DNA of 64,000 bases, taken from positions 2,499,020 through 2,563,019 of the forward strand of contig NZ_KB892705.1 of assembly GCF_000373905.1 (NCBI RefSeq), in the 5' to 3' direction. Of the stretch, positions 9,205-18,459 are shown one piece after another; within the stretch, counting starts at the first letter, position 1; each line of letters begins with the position of its first letter. The notes below the pieces were generated by a model. The model was not told the DNA's origin and did no database searches. It saw nothing but the letters and a program-made list of their open reading frames with translations. The position numbers and the translations under genes are program-made. The DNA comes from Mycobacterium sp. 155. Its GTDB lineage: Bacteria > Actinomycetota > Actinomycetes > Mycobacteriales > Mycobacteriaceae.

Positions 9205-9205
9205 G

Positions 9206-9267
9206 CGCGAGCAGTCACGCGGGTACCGCGATCGCGGCGTGTCGGGGTACCCCCGCGTCTGCTCGCG
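9206..9267. terminator. Large GC-rich hairpin between convergent genes
   Basis: Inverted repeat with about 20 paired bases: CGCGAGCAG...ACGCGGG...TACC on the left (9206-9227) pairs with GGTACCCC...CGCGTCTGCTCGCG on the right, with small bulges. It starts two bases after the ATL stop and ends 13 bases before the stop of the opposing gene, so it probably ends transcription both ways. There is no U tract. The GCGAGCAGACGC core recalls a palindrome often seen between convergent mycobacterial genes. Confidence 0.7.
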
Positions 9268-9280
9268 GGTTAAACGTGGG

Positions 9281-10135
9281 TTAGAGGATGAGCCGGACCA
9301 GCGACGCGGTGCGGGCCAGTCCGGGGAAGGCCGCCGCGGTGGACCGCGGATGCAACGCGTGCACGGCCAGCCGGAACATCAACGCCCGCAACAACATCTG
9401 CGGCCACTCCGGTAACGTGTCCCAGCGCTCGATGAGCCCGTCGTCAGCGTCGCCCCAGGACAACGCGTCGACGACAACGACCCCGGCCGCCCACGACGAA
9501 GGGCGCCAGTATGGAGTGATGTCGGTGATGCCTGGCGCCGCGGCGCCGGCGAAAAGCACTGTGCCGTAGAGGTCGCCGTGCACCAGCTGGCTCGCGCTCT
9601 TGGTCGGTTTGCGGAGTGTGGCGAGCTGGTTGATCAGCTCGACCGAACGCTGACCGTCCGTCGAACCCGGCGCGACCCTGGCTCCGGACGGGAGCGAGTG
9701 CAGCGGCCGGTCTTCCCACGCCGCGCGGTCGGCGGCGATGAACACGTCGACATCTGCCCACGGCGCGACCGGAGGCTGGGTCAGGAACCGGGGCCGCTCC
9801 AGGGTTCCGGTGGCTTCGTGCAACCGGACCGCCGCCGAGACCACCTCGTCGTGACGCGGTTCCGGGGTCCCGGCGACAAATGTGTCGGCGCGCCAACCGG
9901 CCACGACGTAGCGCCCGTCGGTGGAACGCACCGGGCGGGCCAGCCGTACCCCATCGACGAACAACGTCTCCCGGATCTTCGCCGACCACGCCGCACGGGC
10001 GTGGTCGGGGACCACCGACAGTACGACTTCGCCGCAGCGCCAGCCGCCCTCCCAACTCGAACCAAGTGGGACCGGACGCACCCCGGACAGCCCGAAGGCC
10101 GCCAGCACATGTTCCGGCGGCCGTTCTGCACTCAC
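9281..10135 (-). CDS. TIGR02569-type kinase-like protein (Rv3205c homologue)
   Basis: 284 residues matching a small actinobacterial family with a distant aminoglycoside-phosphotransferase fold. It starts MSAERPPEHVLAAFGLSG; a Gly-rich loop (LGSSWEGGWR) near 23-32 resembles a nucleotide loop, and ASQLVHGDLYGTVLF near 193 resembles the APH catalytic loop HGDLxxxN, with Asn replaced. SWGDADD lies near 235. No substrate is known. It lies 36 bases downstream of moeZ on the same strand and may be co-transcribed. Confidence 0.75.
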   Translation of the reverse strand: MSAERPPEHVLAAFGLSGVRPVPLGSSWEGGWRCGEVVLSVVPDHARAAWSAKIRETLFVDGVRLARPVRSTDGRYVVAGWRADTFVAGTPEPRHDEVVSAAVRLHEATGTLERPRFLTQPPVAPWADVDVFIAADRAAWEDRPLHSLPSGARVAPGSTDGQRSVELINQLATLRKPTKSASQLVHGDLYGTVLFAGAAAPGITDITPYWRPSSWAAGVVVVDALSWGDADDGLIERWDTLPEWPQMLLRALMFRLAVHALHPRSTAAAFPGLARTASLVRLIL

Positions 10136-10171
10136 AACCTCAGCCTAAGGTGTAGACCCGCAAACCGGCGG

Positions 10172-11377
10172 TCAGTACATGACCATGTCGGGATCGACCT
10201 GTCGACCCCACGCCACGATGCCGCCCTGCAGATGCACCGCATCGGAGAATCCGGCCTGTTGAACGATGGCCAGCACTTCTGCCGAGCGCACACCGGTCTT
10301 GCAGTACAACACCGGTGTGCGATCCAGCTGGAGCTTGGCGAGCGCATCGCCCGATTCGAACGTCGGCTTCGGGATGAGCTCGGCACCCTGAATATGATTG
10401 ATCTCCCACTCCACCGGCTCACGGACGTCGATGAGCGCCAACGGCTTCCCCGAGTCCAGCAGCTCCCGCAGCTCCTGCGGGGTGATGGTGGAGTCTTTCG
10501 TGGCTTCGGTCGCCTCATCCGAGATGGCGCCGCAGAACTCCTCGTAGTCGATGAGCTCGGTGATCTTCGGAGTCGTCGGGTCCTTGCGGATCCGGATGGT
10601 GCGGTAGGTCATGTCGAGCGCGTCGTAGATCATCAGCCGGCCCAGAAGCGGCTCCCCGATACCGGTGATCAGCTTGACGGCCTCGGTACCCATGATCGAC
10701 GCGATGGATGCGCACAGGATGCCCAGCACGCCACCCTCGGCACACGACGGGACCATTCCCGGTGGTGGCGGCTCGGGGTACAGATCGCGGTAGTTCAGGC
10801 CCTGCTTCTCGCCGTCGGGACCGTCGGGTGCGTCTTCCCAGAACACCGACACCTGGCCCTCGAACCGGTAGATCGAACCCCACACGTACGGCTTGCCCGC
10901 CAACACCGCGGCGTCGTTGACCAGGTATCGGGTGGCGAAGTTGTCGGTGCCGTCGAGGATCAGGTCGTACTGGTTGAACAGCTCGACGGCGTTGTCGGCC
11001 TCCAGCCGGAATTCGTGCAGGTTGACGGTGACCAGCGGGTTGATCGCCAAAACCGATTCCTTGGCGCTCAGCGCCTTGGACTTCCCGATGTCAGCCTGGC
11101 CGTGGATGATCTGGCGCTGCAGATTGGACTCGTCGACGACGTCGAACTCGACGATGCCGATGGTTCCCACCCCGGCGGCAGCCAGGTAGAGCAGGGTCGG
11201 CGAGCCGAGTCCGCCGGCACCGATCACCAGCACCTTGGCATTCTTGAGCCGCTTCTGTCCGATCACGCCCACGTCGGGAATGATCAGGTGGCGGCTGTAA
11301 CGCGTCACCTCTTCGCGGGTGAGCTCGGCGGCCGGTTCAACCAGCGGCGGTAACGACACACCCAAATTCACGGACAC
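10172..11377 (-). CDS. moeZ: MoeZ, sulfur-carrier adenylyltransferase/sulfurtransferase
   Basis: Two-domain enzyme that adenylates the C-terminus of small sulfur carriers (MoaD- and CysO-type) and loads sulfur, serving molybdopterin and cysteine synthesis. About 401 residues. A ThiF/MoeB domain has LVIGAGGLGSPTLLYLAAAG near residue 48, DGTDNFATRYLVND near 130 and Cys in MVPSCAEGG near 186. A C-terminal rhodanese domain has LIDVREPVEW and the sulfur-carrying Cys in VLYCKTGVRS. The start GTG 11377 is decided by GAGGAG seven bases upstream; frames further upstream are not family-like. It ends MVMY, as in M. tuberculosis MoeZ. Confidence 0.93.
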   Translation of the reverse strand: MSVNLGVSLPPLVEPAAELTREEVTRYSRHLIIPDVGVIGQKRLKNAKVLVIGAGGLGSPTLLYLAAAGVGTIGIVEFDVVDESNLQRQIIHGQADIGKSKALSAKESVLAINPLVTVNLHEFRLEADNAVELFNQYDLILDGTDNFATRYLVNDAAVLAGKPYVWGSIYRFEGQVSVFWEDAPDGPDGEKQGLNYRDLYPEPPPPGMVPSCAEGGVLGILCASIASIMGTEAVKLITGIGEPLLGRLMIYDALDMTYRTIRIRKDPTTPKITELIDYEEFCGAISDEATEATKDSTITPQELRELLDSGKPLALIDVREPVEWEINHIQGAELIPKPTFESGDALAKLQLDRTPVLYCKTGVRSAEVLAIVQQAGFSDAVHLQGGIVAWGRQVDPDMVMY

Positions 11378-11485
11378 CGAATGTCTCCTCAAGTCATGGA
11401 CCGTACGTAGGGACAACGGTAATCCGGCGGTCATGCTTCCCGCGCCGCGGTAGGCGTCAATCGGCTACCGAACCCAAGACAGGCG

Positions 11486-12517
11486 CTACGCGATGGGATA
11501 TGGCCAGGGGTTGAAGCGGCAGGTCTTCCCGTCCGGCTTGACGGTCTCCGGGTCGAACTTCGCATCGTCGTTGTTTGCGGTGGAGAAGGTCTGCTGCATC
11601 ATGATCGGCGCCAGGCCGCCGTCGTCACGGCACGGCTCATGCCGCTGGTAACCGATGGCGTGGCCGACCTCGTGGTTGATCACATACTGTCGGTATGACC
11701 CGATATCGCCCTGGAACGGCATCGCGCCGCGCACCCAGCGGGCTTCATTGATGAAGACCCGGGCCTGGTCGTCGTAGGACGGGTTGTAGCACGACGCTTC
11801 CAGCTGGATGTCGTAGCCGCAGCCCTCCCGCACGGTGATCGGCGAGGTCAAGGACACCCGGAAGTCAGGCTCGACGCCGCTAGTGGCGTCGACGCGGGTG
11901 AACCCGAACATGCCGTCGTGGGTCCAGCTCTTGGGGTTGGCCAGCGTTTCACTGACCATCCGCGCGAAGCCCTCGTCGCCCCCGAACGATGTGGTGTCCA
12001 CGCCGTCCTCTACCTCGACGGTATAGGTGAACGACTTGGTGGTGCCCTGACCGACCTTCTCGGTAGTTCCGGGCACGATGTGCCAGGTCTTGGCGCCGGT
12101 CTCGGTGAACTGCCCGCCCGCGGGCAGGATGCCGGTGGGCAGGTTGGCGTCGAACTGGGTCAGCCCTTTGGGCGGCGCGCCGATGATGGCGGTGGCGGCC
12201 TGGTCGATGGTGGGCGATCCCTGGATGGGCCCGTCGTCGGCGTGCCCGGTGCGCGCGGACGTACCGGTCACCGTCTGGTACAGCACCACCACGGTCAGCA
12301 CGATGAGGACCGGCAGCGCGTAGGCACGCCAGCCATAGGTGGACACAAAGCGGCCGAGCCAAGTCTGCTTGCGCCACTGGCCCCGCTCGTCGCGATTGAC
12401 CCGGGGCCGACCCGAATCGGCCGCAAGTGGATCCCGTTGGGCCCGCAACGGCTCCCGCCATTCGTCGCGCAGTGCCGGGACGCCGCTGCCCGCGCGGGGC
12501 CCCGGGTCGTAGGTCAC
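11486..12517 (-). CDS. Membrane-anchored DUF3152 protein with HExxH motif (Rv3207c homologue)
   Basis: 343 residues. A charged Arg/Pro-rich N-terminus (1-65) leads into one membrane helix (AYALPVLIVLTVVVLYQTV, about 75-95), so the rest is outside the membrane. The C-terminal DUF3152 domain carries HEVGHAIGYQRHE near residue 285, a metzincin-like zinc-binding pattern (HExxHxxGxxxH), and several Cys that could form disulfides. This suggests an extracytoplasmic zinc metallopeptidase, but activity is inference. Start GTG 12517 (VTYDPGPRAG) has no strong ribosome site. It is divergent from the TetR gene. Confidence 0.78.
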   Translation of the reverse strand: MTYDPGPRAGSGVPALRDEWREPLRAQRDPLAADSGRPRVNRDERGQWRKQTWLGRFVSTYGWRAYALPVLIVLTVVVLYQTVTGTSARTGHADDGPIQGSPTIDQAATAIIGAPPKGLTQFDANLPTGILPAGGQFTETGAKTWHIVPGTTEKVGQGTTKSFTYTVEVEDGVDTTSFGGDEGFARMVSETLANPKSWTHDGMFGFTRVDATSGVEPDFRVSLTSPITVREGCGYDIQLEASCYNPSYDDQARVFINEARWVRGAMPFQGDIGSYRQYVINHEVGHAIGYQRHEPCRDDGGLAPIMMQQTFSTANNDDAKFDPETVKPDGKTCRFNPWPYPIA

Positions 12518-12647
12518 CGATCCAGAATGGCACAGACCGCTGTGAATGCCATTCCCGTGCGTCAGGTCCGTGACCCCGCCGCAGCCAATTCGCAACCGTC
12601 GGACGTTTCGCAACCGGCGCCGCAACGGTAGTACTGTCGTCCGATGA

Positions 12648-13352
<705 letters not shown>

Positions 13353-13363
13353 ACGGGCCTTCT

Positions 13364-13603
13364 CTAGGCCGACTCAGCCCCGACACCGAAGCCGACGCGG
13401 CGCACATCGGCAGCGCCGATCTCTACGTAGGCGATCTTTTTGTTCTGCACCAGGAACCGACGGCCCTTCTCGTCGGTCAGCGCCAGCACACCCGAGTCCT
13501 GGCTGAGCGCGTCAGTGACCTGTTTCTCCACCTCACTGGGAGTCTGCGCGCTGTTGAAACTCAGCTCCCGCGGACTGTCCGTGACGCCGATCTTGACCTC
13601 CAC
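13364..13603 (-). CDS. DUF3107 small protein (TB9.4, Rv3208A homologue)
   Basis: 79-residue soluble protein that starts MEVKIGVTDSPRELSF and contains ALTDEKGRRFLVQNKKIAYVEIG. The length and these segments match the DUF3107 family, whose M. tuberculosis member is the abundant antigen TB9.4. There is no catalytic motif. It lies tail to tail with the TetR gene, 11 bases apart, and is the only gene on its strand here. Function unknown. Confidence 0.85.
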   Translation of the reverse strand: MEVKIGVTDSPRELSFNSAQTPSEVEKQVTDALSQDSGVLALTDEKGRRFLVQNKKIAYVEIGAADVRRVGFGVGAESA

Positions 13604-13858
13604 GCTGGACCCCTTCTCTGTCTCTACTGTCTGTGTCCCTCAGCAGGCTAGTGGACAGTGCGGGCGCGAGGCCGCCAGCGTCGGCCATTGAGAGTTCGCC
13701 GTGCGCGAAGCGCTCGATGCCTGCGCCAAGCGCGGGAGACCTTCAGCGACCGAACCGAGTCCGGACCGTAACCAACACGCTGGTCATCAAACCTCACCCG
13801 TCACATCTGCCTCGATAGCATCAGCAGCGATATTGGACGAGACGACTGGGATAGCCTC

Positions 13859-14689
13859 ATGACCAGGCATTATTCGCCGTATGGCACGACTTCGACCGAG
13901 CGTTTCGGTGAGCATTCGACTAGGCCCGGATCGTCCGACCCGGACGATAACTTCCGGAGCCGTTACCGCTCGAGCGATGACAGCGAATACCGCACCGGCG
14001 GCGACGATGCCGGCTTCGCGGACTACGACGCCTACGTGGGCGACAGCCCCGATGAGGACATCGACGACGAGATCTACGAGTACTACGACCCTGCCGACCG
14101 GCGATGGATGTGGGTCGCCGCCGTCGCGGGCGTGATCCTGCTGGTCGCGGTCATCTGCACGGTGATCATCCTGGGCGGCGGCGACAGCGGGTCGGTCTCG
14201 GCCACCGTGACCTCTTCAGCGGCACCCACGACGAGCCAGCCCACGACCACTCCGGCACAGGACGCCACATCGAAGCCGGTGCCGACGCCGGCACCGCCCG
14301 TAGCCGGCATGTCACCCGAGACGGTGACCACCGTGACGCCGACCCCCCAGGCCACCGCGGAACCGACACCCGAACCTGCACCGCCTGCCGAGGCGGCCCC
14401 GCCGGCGACCGTCGCCAGCCCGCGCACCATCACCTACACCGTCACGGGCACCCGGCAGCTGATCGACCTGGTGAGCATCGTGTACACCGATCAGCAGGGG
14501 GCACTGCAGACCGACATCAACGTCGCCCTGCCGTGGACCAAGACCGTGACGCTCGACCCCGGTGTCGAGCTGAAATCGGTGACCGCGACCAGCGTGGCAG
14601 GTCAGCTCGACTGCGCGATCACCGATGCCAACGGCACAGTGCTGGTCCAGCAGGCCAACAACACGATGATCGCGACCTGCACGCAGTAG
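13859..14689 (+). CDS. MmpS-like membrane protein, Thr/Pro rich
   Basis: 276 residues. An acidic, disordered N-terminus (1-80, rich in Asp, Ser, Tyr) is followed by one membrane helix (MWVAAVAGVILLVAVICTVIIL, about 83-105), a Thr/Pro/Ala linker (about 110-185) and a C-terminal beta domain starting ITYTVTGTRQLIDLV. That domain, with LQTDINVALPWTKTV and two Cys, matches the MmpS accessory fold (closest in type to MmpS3). No mmpL gene is nearby, so it is an orphan MmpS-type protein. There is no clear ribosome site before ATG 13859. The 255 bases upstream hold nothing recognisable. Confidence 0.75.
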   Translation: MTRHYSPYGTTSTERFGEHSTRPGSSDPDDNFRSRYRSSDDSEYRTGGDDAGFADYDAYVGDSPDEDIDDEIYEYYDPADRRWMWVAAVAGVILLVAVICTVIILGGGDSGSVSATVTSSAAPTTSQPTTTPAQDATSKPVPTPAPPVAGMSPETVTTVTPTPQATAEPTPEPAPPAEAAPPATVASPRTITYTVTGTRQLIDLVSIVYTDQQGALQTDINVALPWTKTVTLDPGVELKSVTATSVAGQLDCAITDANGTVLVQQANNTMIATCTQ

Positions 14690-14694
14690 AGCGG

Positions 14695-15393
14695 TCAGGC
14701 CAGGCCCAGCTCCTGCATCCGGGAGTGATGGGTGTGCTGCAGCCCGTTGAAGAACTCGGCGAGCTGGGTCAGGCCTTCCCCGCTGGACATCACCAGATCG
14801 ACCAACTCGTCGTGATCGGCCAGCACGAATTGCGCCTGGGTGACAGCCTCGCCGAGCAGTCGGCGCGCCCACAGTGCCAGCCGGTGGCGCTGCCGGACGC
14901 TGGCGGTCACCGCCGCCCGCACCTCGGCCACGACGAACTGTGAATGCCCGGTCTCCGAGAGCACCGACCGCACCACCGAGGCAACCTCGTCCGGTAGCGA
15001 GTCGGTGATCTCCAGGTAGAAGTCTGCGGCGAGCGCGTCACCGATGTAGGTCTTCACCAAAGCTTCCAGCCACGTGCTCGGCGTGGTCATGCGGTGGTAG
15101 TTCTCCAGCGCCGAGGCGTACTTCGTCATCGCCGCGACGACATCTACTCCCCTGCGCTCCAGCGCATCTCGCAAAATCTCGTAGTGACCCATCTCGGCGG
15201 CGGCCATGCTGGCCATGTTGATCCGGCCACGCAGATTGGGCGCCATCCGCGCCTCCTCGGTGAGCCGGTAGAACGCGGCGACCTCCCCGTAGGCCAGCAC
15301 CGCGAACAGTTCGTCGACCCCGGGGTGATCGGCCGACACGCCTGGGGCGACCGGTTCGGCGATCTGTTCTGCGGCGGGCTGCGGCGTTGTCAT
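14695..15393 (-). CDS. Ferritin-like fold protein (Rv3210c homologue)
   Basis: 232 residues, mostly helical. Motifs AVLAYGEVAAFYRL, MAAAEMGHYEILRDAL, DALAADFYLEI and VVRSVLSETGHSQFVV give the spaced Glu and ExxH ligands of a four-helix di-iron (ferritin-like, MiaE-like) protein. A tRNA hydroxylase role is possible but not shown. It is convergent with the MmpS-like gene, 5 bases between stops, and divergent from rhlE. Confidence 0.75.
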   Translation of the reverse strand: MTTPQPAAEQIAEPVAPGVSADHPGVDELFAVLAYGEVAAFYRLTEEARMAPNLRGRINMASMAAAEMGHYEILRDALERRGVDVVAAMTKYASALENYHRMTTPSTWLEALVKTYIGDALAADFYLEITDSLPDEVASVVRSVLSETGHSQFVVAEVRAAVTASVRQRHRLALWARRLLGEAVTQAQFVLADHDELVDLVMSSGEGLTQLAEFFNGLQHTHHSRMQELGLA

Positions 15394-15690
15394 GGGGCCA
15401 ACTTTAGACGCCGCACGACGGGCCGACTTGCCGGCAAATCGGCCCTGCCATCGCGACCAGCTACAATGACTTCTGGTAACAGGATCTGCAGCGGCTTCGA
15501 GCCCGCTTGCGAGCCGCCCAGGCCGCTACCGAAGAAATGTGCGTGCACGCAGTTGGCCCGCCCCGTAGCGCTGGGCCCCGCGGATCGGCACCGCCGCCTG
15601 TACCGGGCGAACCGGCCGTGTCATTGTCGAAACTCGTGCGCGCGTGGACGCCCCATGAGGTTTGACAGTGAAAGGCTACCTCCACCAACC
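15394..15690. other. Intergenic leader between the ferritin-like gene and rhlE
   Basis: 297 bases without a convincing gene. It holds a good -10 box (TACAAT, 15462-15467) for rhlE and therefore probably a leader of about 215 bases. The rhlE frame stays open across it, but the peptide is Cys/Arg/Pro-rich and unlike RhlE. GC-rich segments could fold; no known RNA family was recognised. Confidence 0.6.
15462..15467 (+). promoter_or_regulatory. Putative SigA -10 box upstream of rhlE
   Basis: TACAAT fits the mycobacterial SigA -10 pattern TANNNT. No good -35 lies 17-18 bases upstream, which is common in mycobacteria. Transcription would start near 15474, giving an unusually long leader. Confidence 0.45.
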
Positions 15691-17208
15691 ATGACGCATC
15701 TCAACAAGACGTTTGCCGAACTCGGCGTGCGCGAAGAAATTGTGCGCGCACTGGCCGAGAACGGTATCGAACACCCCTTTGCCATCCAAGAACTCACCTT
15801 GCCCCTGGCACTCGCCGGCAGCGATCTGATCGGCCAGGCCCGTACCGGCATGGGCAAGACCTTCGCCTTCGGCGTGCCCCTGCTGCACCGGGTGGTCGGC
15901 GACGAGACCCGACCGCTGACCGGAGCGCCGCGCGCGCTGATCGTGGTGCCCACCCGCGAGCTGTGCCTACAGGTCTACGACGACCTCGCCGCCGCAGCAA
16001 AGTACTTGACGGCAGGTACCGGAACCTCCTCGCAGCGCCCGTTCACCGTGACCTCCATCTACGGCGGACGTCCTTACGAACCGCAGATCGAAGCGCTGCG
16101 TAAGGGTGTCGACGTGGTCGTCGGCACGCCGGGCCGACTGCTCGACCTGGCCCAGCAGGGCCACCTGCAGCTCGGCGGCCTTTCGGTACTGGTCCTCGAC
16201 GAGGCGGACGAGATGCTCGACCTGGGCTTCCTGCCCGATATCGAGCGCATCCTGCGGCTGACCCCGGATGACCGGCAGTCGATGCTGTTCTCGGCAACCA
16301 TGCCCGATCCGATCATCACGCTGGCCCGCACGTTCATGAACCAGCCCACCCACATCCGGGCCGAAGCCCCGCATTCCGCGGCGACCCATGACACCACCGA
16401 GCAGTTCGCCTACCGGGCCCACGCCCTGGACAAGTCGGAGCTGGTCAGCCGGATCCTGCAGGCCGATGGCCGCGGCGCCACGATGATCTTCACCCGCACC
16501 AAGCGCACTGCACAGAAGGTGTCCGACGAACTCGCCGAGCGCGGATTCAAGGTCGATGCCGTGCACGGCGACCTGGGCCAGGGCGCCCGGGAGAAGGCCT
16601 TGAAGTCCTTCCGCACCGGAGCCGTCGACGTGCTGGTCGCCACCGACGTCGCGGCGCGCGGCATCGACATCGACGACGTCACGCACGTCATCAACTACCA
16701 GTGCCCCGAAGATGAGCAGGCCTATGTGCACCGTATCGGACGCACGGGCCGCGCCGGCAAGACCGGCGTCGCGATCACGCTGGTGGACTGGGACGAGCTG
16801 GCCCGCTGGGAAATGATCGACAAGGCGCTGAACTTGGGCTGCCCCGATCCGGCCGAGACCTACTCCAGCTCACCGCACATCTATGAGGAGCTGGGCATCC
16901 CCGCCGATGCCACCGGCACCGTCGGCACCCCACATCGTTCGACAGACAAGCGTGCCGACAAGTCGGAGAAGCGGATCTCCTCGACCGACTCGAACTCGGA
17001 GCGGCCGAGCCGGACCCGGACACGGCGGCGAACCCGCGCCGGCAAACCGACGACCGGGCATCCGGAGACGCCCTCGGCTCCGGAGACCGATGTCGAGGAG
17101 CCGGTCGACGCACCGGTTGCCGAATCCGAGAACGGCGAAGCTCCGGCTGCCGGACGGCGGCGCCGTCGGCGACGTCCCCGCAAGACCGAAGCCGCCAGCG
17201 CCAGCTAG
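15691..17208 (+). CDS. rhlE: RhlE-like DEAD-box RNA helicase
   Basis: 505-residue ATP-dependent RNA helicase (Rv3211 homologue) for RNA and ribosome remodelling or RNA decay. All core motifs are present: Q motif (FAIQELTLPLAL), motif I ARTGMGKT, PTRELC, TPGRLLDL, DEAD in VLDEADEMLD, SAT in LFSATMP, RGIDIDDV and HRIGRTGRAG. The helicase core ends near residue 390; a tail of about 110 residues is rich in Arg, Ser, Glu and ends in an Arg run (GRRRRRRRPRK), a likely RNA-binding tail. Start ATG 15691 begins MTHLNKTFAELGV; there is no strong ribosome site, and an in-frame ATG at 15655 is an alternative. Confidence 0.93.
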   Translation: MTHLNKTFAELGVREEIVRALAENGIEHPFAIQELTLPLALAGSDLIGQARTGMGKTFAFGVPLLHRVVGDETRPLTGAPRALIVVPTRELCLQVYDDLAAAAKYLTAGTGTSSQRPFTVTSIYGGRPYEPQIEALRKGVDVVVGTPGRLLDLAQQGHLQLGGLSVLVLDEADEMLDLGFLPDIERILRLTPDDRQSMLFSATMPDPIITLARTFMNQPTHIRAEAPHSAATHDTTEQFAYRAHALDKSELVSRILQADGRGATMIFTRTKRTAQKVSDELAERGFKVDAVHGDLGQGAREKALKSFRTGAVDVLVATDVAARGIDIDDVTHVINYQCPEDEQAYVHRIGRTGRAGKTGVAITLVDWDELARWEMIDKALNLGCPDPAETYSSSPHIYEELGIPADATGTVGTPHRSTDKRADKSEKRISSTDSNSERPSRTRTRRRTRAGKPTTGHPETPSAPETDVEEPVDAPVAESENGEAPAAGRRRRRRRPRKTEAASAS

Positions 17209-17223
17209 CCGACCGCGCCACCT

Positions 17224-18441
17224 ATGGTCAAACCCGAACGTCGCACCCGTGGCGACATGGTGGCGGCTGCTGCGATCGTTGCGGTCATCGCCGTCGTCGC
17301 CGCCCTGATCTGGTGGACCAGCGACGAGCGGGCGACGATCAGCCGTCCCGCAGCGTCGCCGGTCGCCAATCTGAACCCGGCCCGGGACGTACCCGCCGGA
17401 CTGCAGCAGCTGTGGACCGCGCCGAGCCCCAAGACCACAGTGCCGGTGATCGCCGGTGGGTCAGTGGTCACCGGAGACGGGCACACCGTCACCGGGCGCG
17501 ATCCGGTCACCGGTGCCACGTTGTGGAGTTACGCCCGCGATCTCGACCTATGCGGTGTGACCTCGGTGTACGACTACGCCGTCGCGGTGTATCCGGACAG
17601 TCGCGGCTGCGGGCAGGTCAGCACCATCGACGGTAAGACCGGCCAGCGCGGGCCGGCCCGCAGCAGCTATTCCGATCCCGAGGTGCGGTTGTCCTCCGAC
17701 GGGACCACCGTGCTCTCGGCCGGGGACAGTCGCCTGGAGATGTGGCGCTCCGACATGGTCCGGATGCTGTCCTACGGTGCACTCGACGCCCGCATCAAGC
17801 CCGATGTCCCAGCGTCACCGGTGTGCCGGCTGGTGTCGGCGGCGGCCAGTTCCTCGGCGGTGTCGGTGCTGGAGTCGTGCCCCAAACGGGACGATCTGCG
17901 GCTGACACTGCTGCGTCCGGCCGATGAGGAGGACCAGCCCGACACCCGGAACGTGGAGCTGCCGGGCGTGACGGACGACTCGGGCGCACAAGTGATCGCC
18001 GTATCGGACACGACAACCGCGATCTACGTGCCGACGCCGAAGCCGACGGTCAATGTCATCGACCGCGACGGTGCCACCATCGCCAGTACGCTGCTGCCCG
18101 CACCGCCGGGGCCGCAAGCCACCACCAGCCGTGCCGGAGACCTGATCACCTGGTGGACGGGCAACTCGGTGCTGGTGTTCGACGCCAATGGGCTGCGCTA
18201 CAAGTACACCGTCAGCCCGACTAGTACGGCCAACCCGGTCGGACCCGCCACCGAGATGGCCGGGCGGCTGCTGGTCCCCGTCAGCGACGGCTACGACGTG
18301 TTCGATCCCGCTACCGGCGCCGGTGAGCGGCACATCGCGTTGGCCCGCCAACCGAGTGCCTCGCCCGTGGTACCCGCGGTGGCCGGGTCGACTCTGCTCG
18401 AACAGCGCGGCGCCGAACTGGTCGCGCTGGGGCCGACGTGA
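17224..18441 (+). CDS. Membrane-anchored beta-propeller-like protein (Rv3212 homologue)
   Basis: 405 residues. A short basic N-terminus, then one membrane helix (MVAAAAIVAVIAVVAALIWW, about 12-31), then a long extracytoplasmic domain of short repeats such as GGSVVTGDGHTVTGRDPVTG and YDVFDPATGAGERHIAL, typical of PQQ/quinoprotein-like propeller blades. Paired Cys (DLCGVTSV and SRGCGQV) could form a disulfide. It lies 15 bases after rhlE, probably in the same transcript. No enzyme active site is seen. It is convergent with the PP2C gene. Confidence 0.78.
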   Translation: MVKPERRTRGDMVAAAAIVAVIAVVAALIWWTSDERATISRPAASPVANLNPARDVPAGLQQLWTAPSPKTTVPVIAGGSVVTGDGHTVTGRDPVTGATLWSYARDLDLCGVTSVYDYAVAVYPDSRGCGQVSTIDGKTGQRGPARSSYSDPEVRLSSDGTTVLSAGDSRLEMWRSDMVRMLSYGALDARIKPDVPASPVCRLVSAAASSSAVSVLESCPKRDDLRLTLLRPADEEDQPDTRNVELPGVTDDSGAQVIAVSDTTTAIYVPTPKPTVNVIDRDGATIASTLLPAPPGPQATTSRAGDLITWWTGNSVLVFDANGLRYKYTVSPTSTANPVGPATEMAGRLLVPVSDGYDVFDPATGAGERHIALARQPSASPVVPAVAGSTLLEQRGAELVALGPT

Positions 18442-18459
18442 CGGCAGGGGGCCCGCGGC

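Noticed and set aside
9578..11353. 591-codon plus-strand frame opposite the kinase-like gene and moeZ
   Set aside because: It spans two real genes on the other strand and reads as Arg/Gly/His-rich shadow.
15466..15690. RhlE N-terminal extension from ATG 15466
   Set aside because: That ATG overlaps the likely -10 box, and the peptide is Cys/Arg/Pro rich and unlike DEAD-box proteins.
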